A stretch of DNA of 64,000 bases from NCBI RefSeq assembly GCF_016899425.1, contig NZ_CP045994.1, forward strand, positions 62,001 to 126,000, given 5' to 3'. This document shows, one piece after another, positions 57,121 through 64,000 of the stretch. The translations under genes and the position numbers were made by a program. A model generated the notes under the pieces. It saw only the letters and a program-made list of their open reading frames with translations. It ran no database searches and was not told where the DNA came from. The stretch's first letter is position 1. Every line of letters begins with the position of its first letter. This DNA comes from Burkholderia sp. MS389. GTDB taxonomy: Bacteria > Pseudomonadota > Gammaproteobacteria > Burkholderiales > Burkholderiaceae.

Positions 57121-57273
57121 TTCGGCGCCGCGTCGCCGGTTGACGCAGGGCCGGCCGCGCGCGTTTGATGCACAATGCGGGCTGACGCCGCCGTTTCGCC
57201 CGCGTGCGGGCCGATCGCGCCCCGGCAGGGCGCCGCGGCCGCTTTTTCATCTTTTCCGTTGGTGCATATCATC

Positions 57274-58587
57274 ATGAATCCGGCAATGAAACAGCCGTTG
57301 CCCGTCACCGTGCTGTCCGGTTTCCTCGGCGCCGGCAAGACCACGCTGCTCAACCACGTGCTCGCGAACCGCGCGGGCCTGAAAGTCGCGGTGATCGTCA
57401 ACGATCTCGCGGCGGTCAACATCGACGCGTCGCTCGTGCGCGACGCGCAGGCGCTGTCGCACGTCGAGGAACGCCTCGTCGAGATGTCGAACGGCTGCAT
57501 CTGCTGCACGCTGCGCGACGATCTGCTCGTCGAAATCCGCAACCTCGCGTCCGAAGGCCGCTTCGACGCGATCATGATCGAATCGACCGGTATCGCGGAG
57601 CCGATGCCGATCGCCGAAACGTTCACGTTCGTCGACGACGACGGCGCGTCGCTGTCGTCGATCGCGCGGCTCGACACGCTCGTCACCGTGGTCGACGCGT
57701 ACAACTTCCTGCGCGACTACGGCTCCGACGATGCGCTCGCGACGCGCGGCATCGCCGCGTCGGAAGACGACGACCGCACGCTCGTCGAGCTGCTGATCGA
57801 GCAGATCGAATTCTGCGACGTGCTGGTGATCAACAAGGCCGATCTGGTCGGCGCGGACGATCTCGCACGCCTGCAGCACATCCTCGCGCGTCTCAATCCG
57901 CGCGCGCATCAGGTCGTATCGACGTTCGGCAACGTGCCGCTCGACGAAGTGCTGAACACCGGCCGCTTCGATTTCGACGAAGCCGCGAACGCACCGGGCT
58001 GGCTCGCATCGCTCGACCACGATCACACGCATTGCGACGACCCCGACTGCCATGACGACCATCATGCGCACGTGCACGGCGAAGCCGACGAATTCGGGAT
58101 CGGCAATTTCGTTTACCGCGCGCGCCGGCCGTTTCACCCGGCACGGCTGTGGGCGCTGCTGCATCAGGAGTGGCCGGGCGTGCTGCGCAGCAAGGGTTTC
58201 TTCTGGCTCGCGACGCGCAACGACATCGCGGGCTCGCTGTCGCAGGCGGGCGGCGTATGCCGGCACGGGCCGGCGGGTTTGTGGTGGGCGGCGCAGGATC
58301 GCGCTGAATGGCCCGACGACGACGAGCTGCTCGCTGAAATCCGCACCGAATGGCTCGGCGATCTCGACGATCGCACGGTCGGAGATCGCCGGCAGGAACT
58401 CGTGCTGATCGGCATCGCGCTCGACGCCGATGCGTGGCGCACGAAACTCGACGCGTGTCTGCTGACGGATGCGGAGTTCGCACTCGGCGCGGCGGGATGG
58501 GCCGCGTTCGACGATCCGTTCCCGGCGTGGGACGTCGATTCGCACGACGACGACGATCACGGCGACACGCAGATCGTGCACGCGTGA
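57274..58587 (+). CDS. CobW/COG0523-family GTPase, zinc metallochaperone-like
   Basis: A 437-residue GTPase. Walker [14 protein letters not shown], the CxCC metal motif [14 protein letters not shown], switch [13 protein letters not shown] and NKADL (base recognition). A His-rich stretch near residues 250-275 ([20 protein letters not shown]) should bind zinc. The C-terminal CobW_C domain runs from ~280. YciC/ZigA-type members deliver zinc under starvation. No Zur-like box was evident upstream, so zinc control is not shown. ATG 57274 begins the normal N-terminus. Confidence 0.9.
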   Translation: MNPAMKQPLPVTVLSGFLGAGKTTLLNHVLANRAGLKVAVIVNDLAAVNIDASLVRDAQALSHVEERLVEMSNGCICCTLRDDLLVEIRNLASEGRFDAIMIESTGIAEPMPIAETFTFVDDDGASLSSIARLDTLVTVVDAYNFLRDYGSDDALATRGIAASEDDDRTLVELLIEQIEFCDVLVINKADLVGADDLARLQHILARLNPRAHQVVSTFGNVPLDEVLNTGRFDFDEAANAPGWLASLDHDHTHCDDPDCHDDHHAHVHGEADEFGIGNFVYRARRPFHPARLWALLHQEWPGVLRSKGFFWLATRNDIAGSLSQAGGVCRHGPAGLWWAAQDRAEWPDDDELLAEIRTEWLGDLDDRTVGDRRQELVLIGIALDADAWRTKLDACLLTDAEFALGAAGWAAFDDPFPAWDVDSHDDDDHGDTQIVHA

Positions 58588-58671
58588 TCGCGTGGTAACG
58601 GCTTGTAAAAACAACCGTTAACTTTTGCAAGGGCGGCGCGAACTGTGGCGAAAATGCCGCGCGCGCCCAAC

Positions 58672-58699
58672 AAAAAACCCGCCGAGAGGCGGGTTTTTT
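58672..58699. terminator. Bidirectional terminator between cobW-like gene and hupB
   Basis: The stem AACCCGCC-GAGA-GGCGGGTT is flanked by A-rich sequence on the left and a T-run on the right, so it can end transcripts from both convergent genes. Confidence 0.92.
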
Positions 58700-58716
58700 C
58701 TGGAACAGGCGCGGGT

Positions 58717-58995
58717 TTAACGCTTGTTGACGGCATCCTTGAACGCCTTGCCAGCCGTGAACTTGACCGTCTTGGCTGCCGGGATCTTGATGGTTTCGCC
58801 CGTCTTCGGGTTGCGGCCCGTACGTGCTGCGCGCTTGCCCGAACCGAAGCTGCCGAAGCCGATCAGCTGAACCGCATCACCCTTCGACACGGCCTTCTTG
58901 ATGACTTCGAGCAGCGTGTCCAGCGTTTCGCCGGTTTGAGCCTTGCTGGCGCCCGTTTGGGCGGCGACGGCGTCGATCAGTTCCTGTTTGTTCAT
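58717..58995 (-). CDS. hupB: DNA-binding protein HU
   Basis: A 92-residue histone-like protein: [40 protein letters not shown] and [20 protein letters not shown] match HU-beta throughout. The flexible arm carries the RNP tip. It bends DNA and shapes the nucleoid. AAGGAACC precedes the ATG. Monocistronic, with a terminator 18 bases beyond the stop. Confidence 0.97.
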   Translation of the reverse strand: MNKQELIDAVAAQTGASKAQTGETLDTLLEVIKKAVSKGDAVQLIGFGSFGSGKRAARTGRNPKTGETIKIPAAKTVKFTAGKAFKDAVNKR

Positions 58996-59383
58996 TAAGG
59001 TTCCTTTATCAGGTTAGGTTGACACGAACAGCGCGAACGCGCCGATTATACGTGCGCGAACCGTGCCGTCGAGAGTCAGACTCCGACGACACAGCGCCGA
59101 ATCCTGGCCCGCGCGACGCGCCCTCCGGCTTGCCGGCGGCCACCCCGCGGTACGGCGTTGCTATGATAGCGCAGCGCAAACCCAATAACGACAAGGGTTT
59201 CAAAGATTTTCATCGGTATTTCGCCGAATGAATCGTCGATTGCCCGTTTTTTGACCTGCGCCAACCGGACAGGATACGCAGCGTGGTCCGCCCGCCCGTC
59301 GCCCCGTTGCCCTTTTCCAACGGCCGATCGGACGGCCTGCCGCAATCCCTTGCCAGGCTTGGCTGCCACGTTTTTTGTTTCGC

Positions 59384-61315
59384 ATGCCCGACCGACTTGT
59401 TTACGCCTCGCTCGCGCTTCGCGACGACGGCACGCTCGTCTCGCCCGAGTTCGGCGAGCTTCATCGCGGCGCATCCGGCACGCTCGCGCACGCACATCGC
59501 GCGTTCGTCTCCGGCAACGGGCTGCCCACGCGCTGGCAGCGCCGCCGGACGTTTACGATCGTCGCGACCGAATTCGGCGCGGGCGCCGGCTTCCTCGCGG
59601 CGTGGGCCGCGTGGCGCGACGATCCCGCGCGCTGCGAACGGTTGCATGTCGTTGCAGTCGAGTCGCATCCGTTCTCGCGCGACGACCTGCGCCGCGCGGT
59701 TTCGCATATGGTTGCGGACACAACCATATCGGCAGACACCGATGCATTGATCGACGCATGGCAGATGCTCGTGCCGGGCGTGCACCGGCTCGAATTCGAC
59801 GAAGGACGCGTCGTGCTCACGCTCGCGTTCGGCGATCCGATCGACCTGCTGAAGAAGCTCGTCGCGCGCGCCGATGCGTTTTTTCTCGACGGCGCCGCGG
59901 CGTCGAGCGACGGGATCCGCGCACTCGCGAAACTCGCCGGCGAACACGCGACGTTTGCGACCCATGCAAAGTCCGACGACGTGAAGTACGCGCTCGGCGA
60001 AACAGGTTTCACGTTCCGCGAAGTCGACGATCGTCTCGTCGGCGACTATGCGCCGCGCTGGCGCGCGCGCCGGCACGAGCCGCCGCGTGCGCTGCCCGTT
60101 GCAGCACGCCGTGCGATCGTGATCGGCGCGGGCCTCGCCGGCTGCGCGGTCGTCGAACGTCTGGCCGTGCGCGGCTGGGACGTCACGCTGATCGAGCGGC
60201 ACGAACGGATCGCGAGCGAAGCGTCGGGCAATCCGGCCGGGGTGTTCCACCCGTTGATGACGCGCGACGACAACGTCGCGAGCCGCCTCACGCGCGGCGG
60301 CTTCCTGCACGCGCTCGCACGCTGGCGTGCGCTCGAACACGCAGGGCATGCATTCGCACGCAGCACGCACGGGATGATCCATCTTGCCGAATCGGCCGAC
60401 GATTTCGCGCGGATGCGCGACGCCTTCGATGCGTTCGGCGCGCCGTCCGACTACGTGACGCTGCTCGATGCCGATGCCGCACGCGCACATCTGAATCTGC
60501 CGGTCGCGCACGGCGGCCTGCTGTTCCCGCACGGCGGCGCCGTCTGGCCGGCCGGGCTGTGCGCCGCGCAATATGCGGCGGCCGGCGAGCGCGTGCGCCT
60601 GCTCGCGTCCACCGGCGTCGCACGGCTCGAACGGCGGGGCGACGCGTGGCATGCGCTCGACGATACGGGCGCCACGCTCGCCGATGCACCTGTCGTCGTG
60701 CTCGCGAACGCGGGCGACGCCGCGCGTCTTGCCGGGCTCAAGCATGTCGCGCTGCAACCGGTACGCGGCCAGCTCACGCTGCTGCCGCCGGGCACGACGG
60801 CGCCGCTGCCGTGCCCGGCGATCGGCGACGGTTACGCGGTGCCGCTCGACGACGGCACGCTGCTGATCGGCGCCACGTTCGAACCCGACGACACCGATCC
60901 CGCGATGCGCGCGGCCGGCCACGCCGAAAACCTCGACCGCGTGCGGCGCCTGCTGCCGGGCCTGATCGGCGAACTGCCAGATCCGGCCACGCTGCACGGC
61001 CGCGTGGCGTTCCGCTGGGTCGTCGGCGACCGTCTGCCGCTCGTCGGCCCGCTCGCCGACGAGGCGCAGGCCACCGCGAACGCACGCGCGCTGGGCGGTG
61101 CGCAGGCGCGCGACCTGCCGCGCACGCCGGGCCTCTACGGCGCATTCGGCTTCGGTTCGCGCGGCCTCGTATGGGCTGCGCTCGGCGCCGAACTGATCGC
61201 GTCGCAAGTCGAAGGCGAGCCGTGGCCGCTCGAGCGCGAACTCGCCGACGCGATCGATCCCGCCCGCTTCCTGATCCGCGCACTGCGCGCCCGCCGCGTC
61301 GGTTCGGCCGGCTGA
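59384..61315 (+). CDS. mnmC: tRNA mnm5s2U biosynthesis bifunctional protein MnmC
   Basis: A 643-residue protein. The C-terminal FAD oxidoreductase domain (from ~240) has RRAIVIGAGLAGCAVVERLA, SGNPAGVFHPLMTRDD and CPAIGDGYAVPLDDGTLLIG. It removes the carboxymethyl group of cmnm5U34 in tRNA. The N-terminal methyltransferase-like domain retains TIVATEFGAGAGFLAAW and ADAFFLDG but lacks the FAPxxNPxMW block that follows LDG in E. coli MnmC. ATG 59384 (MPDRLVYASLALRDDG) matches the N-terminus I recall for Burkholderia homologues; a TTG three codons earlier is less likely. Confidence 0.9.
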   Translation: MPDRLVYASLALRDDGTLVSPEFGELHRGASGTLAHAHRAFVSGNGLPTRWQRRRTFTIVATEFGAGAGFLAAWAAWRDDPARCERLHVVAVESHPFSRDDLRRAVSHMVADTTISADTDALIDAWQMLVPGVHRLEFDEGRVVLTLAFGDPIDLLKKLVARADAFFLDGAAASSDGIRALAKLAGEHATFATHAKSDDVKYALGETGFTFREVDDRLVGDYAPRWRARRHEPPRALPVAARRAIVIGAGLAGCAVVERLAVRGWDVTLIERHERIASEASGNPAGVFHPLMTRDDNVASRLTRGGFLHALARWRALEHAGHAFARSTHGMIHLAESADDFARMRDAFDAFGAPSDYVTLLDADAARAHLNLPVAHGGLLFPHGGAVWPAGLCAAQYAAAGERVRLLASTGVARLERRGDAWHALDDTGATLADAPVVVLANAGDAARLAGLKHVALQPVRGQLTLLPPGTTAPLPCPAIGDGYAVPLDDGTLLIGATFEPDDTDPAMRAAGHAENLDRVRRLLPGLIGELPDPATLHGRVAFRWVVGDRLPLVGPLADEAQATANARALGGAQARDLPRTPGLYGAFGFGSRGLVWAALGAELIASQVEGEPWPLERELADAIDPARFLIRALRARRVGSAG

Positions 61316-61361
61316 CTGGCCGCCCGCAGCCGTCACAGTTTCCCGATTTTTCCGCGCAAGG

Positions 61362-61566
61362 TTATCCACGCGACGCTGTGGATAACCGCGCGGAATCCGC
61401 GTGCACTCCGTGTGCAATCACAGTGGACGTAAACTGGGCAACTCGGCACAGCTGTGATGCGACCCGAAAGTTGCTCAACTCAAACTGCTGTGCGCGAACA
61501 GCCTGTGCAACCGGTTATGGTTTCGCCAACACCTTGATCTGTCAGCGTAAACCGGAGTTATCCACA
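61362..61566. promoter_or_regulatory. DnaA-box cluster downstream of mnmC
   Basis: Two perfect DnaA-box words, TGTGGATAA (61377-61385, minus orientation) and TTATCCACA (61558-61566), plus the one-mismatch TTATCCACG (61362-61370), lie in an AT-richer stretch. The 61316-61987 gap otherwise holds the conserved element at 61552-61620 and a hairpin at 61837-61856. No dnaA or parAB gene is in the window. Confidence 0.6.
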
Positions 61567-61620
61567 GAACTGTGCGTCCTTTGTTAACTTCTACTACGTA
61601 TATATACAAGTAAACCTTTG
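61552..61620 (-). repeat. Conserved intergenic element, copy 2 (inverse of 12954-13029)
   Basis: Read on the minus strand this contains CAAAGGT, GTATATATACGTAGT, AAGTTAACAA and GTGGATAAC in the same order as 12954-13029. It includes the perfect DnaA-box word at 61558-61566. Confidence 0.65.
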
Positions 61621-61836
61621 AAACCAAAGACCTGCGGCGGCGCACAGCCCCGCGCGTCGATTCAATCGGTTCCGGAGCGAAAAACCTGTGGCACAATCGG
61701 TTTCCTTCGCGTTCGTTCGGCCAAGCGCCGGACATGCTTCAATGGAACGGTCGGCACGATTTCGAATCTGAATCTTCGAGACTGCGCAGTCCGTTCACAC
61801 ACCAGGCCGACAATCCAGATCGGCAACCTGAACGAC

Positions 61837-61856
61837 GTTCCGCCTTGTGGCGGAAC
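61837..61856 (+). other. Hairpin in the leader of the antiporter gene
   Basis: A perfect 8-base stem GTTCCGCC-TTGT-GGCGGAAC lies 131 bases upstream of the antiporter ATG. No T-run follows, so it is not a terminator. It may be part of a structured leader; no known riboswitch was recognised. Confidence 0.35.
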
Positions 61857-61944
61857 AGGCGGACCCCATGTACCGCCATCGTCGAGCACAACAATCACAT
61901 TCGGGGCAATACCCAGCCGGCGCGCATCCATTCCTGTCGCTTGA

Positions 61945-64000
<2,056 letters not shown>

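Noticed and set aside
61618..61944. Open frame of 108 codons and its antisense of 89 codons in the antiporter leader
   Set aside because: No ribosome-binding site and no recognised domain. The minus-strand frame has a somewhat protein-like start, but I cannot support it.

Overview
The window looks like chromosomal DNA of a Burkholderia sensu stricto species, probably from the Burkholderia cepacia complex. The grounds are the high-GC coding style, a general secretion (gsp) cluster in which gspC is turned against its neighbours, a fliL-fliR block, and an MnmC and rRNA of Burkholderia type. No database search was possible, so the species is an inference. No integrase, transposase, prophage or CRISPR array was seen.

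Layout. 1-2.3 kb: the end of a lower-GC type VI secretion module (C-terminus of a lipase effector, its Tli4-like immunity lipoprotein, a PAAR spike tip) followed by a SymE-family toxin gene. 2.5-8.05 kb: a complete minus-strand rRNA operon (16S-23S-5S) with two tandem promoters, boxA elements and a terminator. Its 16S-23S spacer carries no tRNA. 8.2-11.2 kb: a catalase-like peroxidase and a cytochrome b561, divergent from an ECF sigma/anti-sigma pair, with mirror-image ECF-type promoters between them. 11.3-13.3 kb: a four-copy DnaA-box repeat, three small unknown genes and a second DnaA-box-bearing element. 13.4-20 kb: tRNA-Val(GAC), a DUF2628 protein, an ECF41-type sigma factor with its AhpD-like partner, egtB-egtD for ergothioneine, and three small exported proteins. 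20.3-25.3 kb: a type III restriction-modification pair whose nuclease motif looks degenerate. 25.7-32.1 kb: a porin, a two-component system and a NitT/TauT-type ABC importer. 32.3-36.7 kb: fliL-M-N-O-P-Q-R. 37-39.3 kb: lrgAB and a divergent LysR regulator. 39.3-40 kb: a VapBC-type toxin-antitoxin pair. 40-44.6 kb: a MarR-controlled EmrB-type exporter and a NodT-type outer-membrane factor. 44.6-56.3 kb: the type II secretion cluster gspD-E-F, gspC (reversed), gspG-H-I-J-K-L-M-N. 56.6-64 kb: a lytic transglycosylase, a CobW-type metallochaperone, HU, MnmC, a second DnaA-box-rich intergenic region, a CPA2 antiporter and the start of a YbdK-type ligase that runs off the window.

How the genes work together. 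Several blocks are regulatory units with visible control sites. Both ECF systems have promoter motifs in the expected places: GGAATAA-N14-CGTCCTACAC on both strands for the catalase system, and TGTCACA-N17-CGTC for the ECF41 system. The MarR, LysR and VapBC promoters overlap inverted repeats. Peroxidase, AhpD-like protein and ergothioneine synthesis give the 8-18.5 kb region an oxidative-stress theme. The most unusual non-coding signals are the four ~54-bp repeats that each end in a DnaA-box-like 9-mer (11319-11700), and a ~70-bp element shared in opposite orientation by 12954-13029 and 61552-61620.
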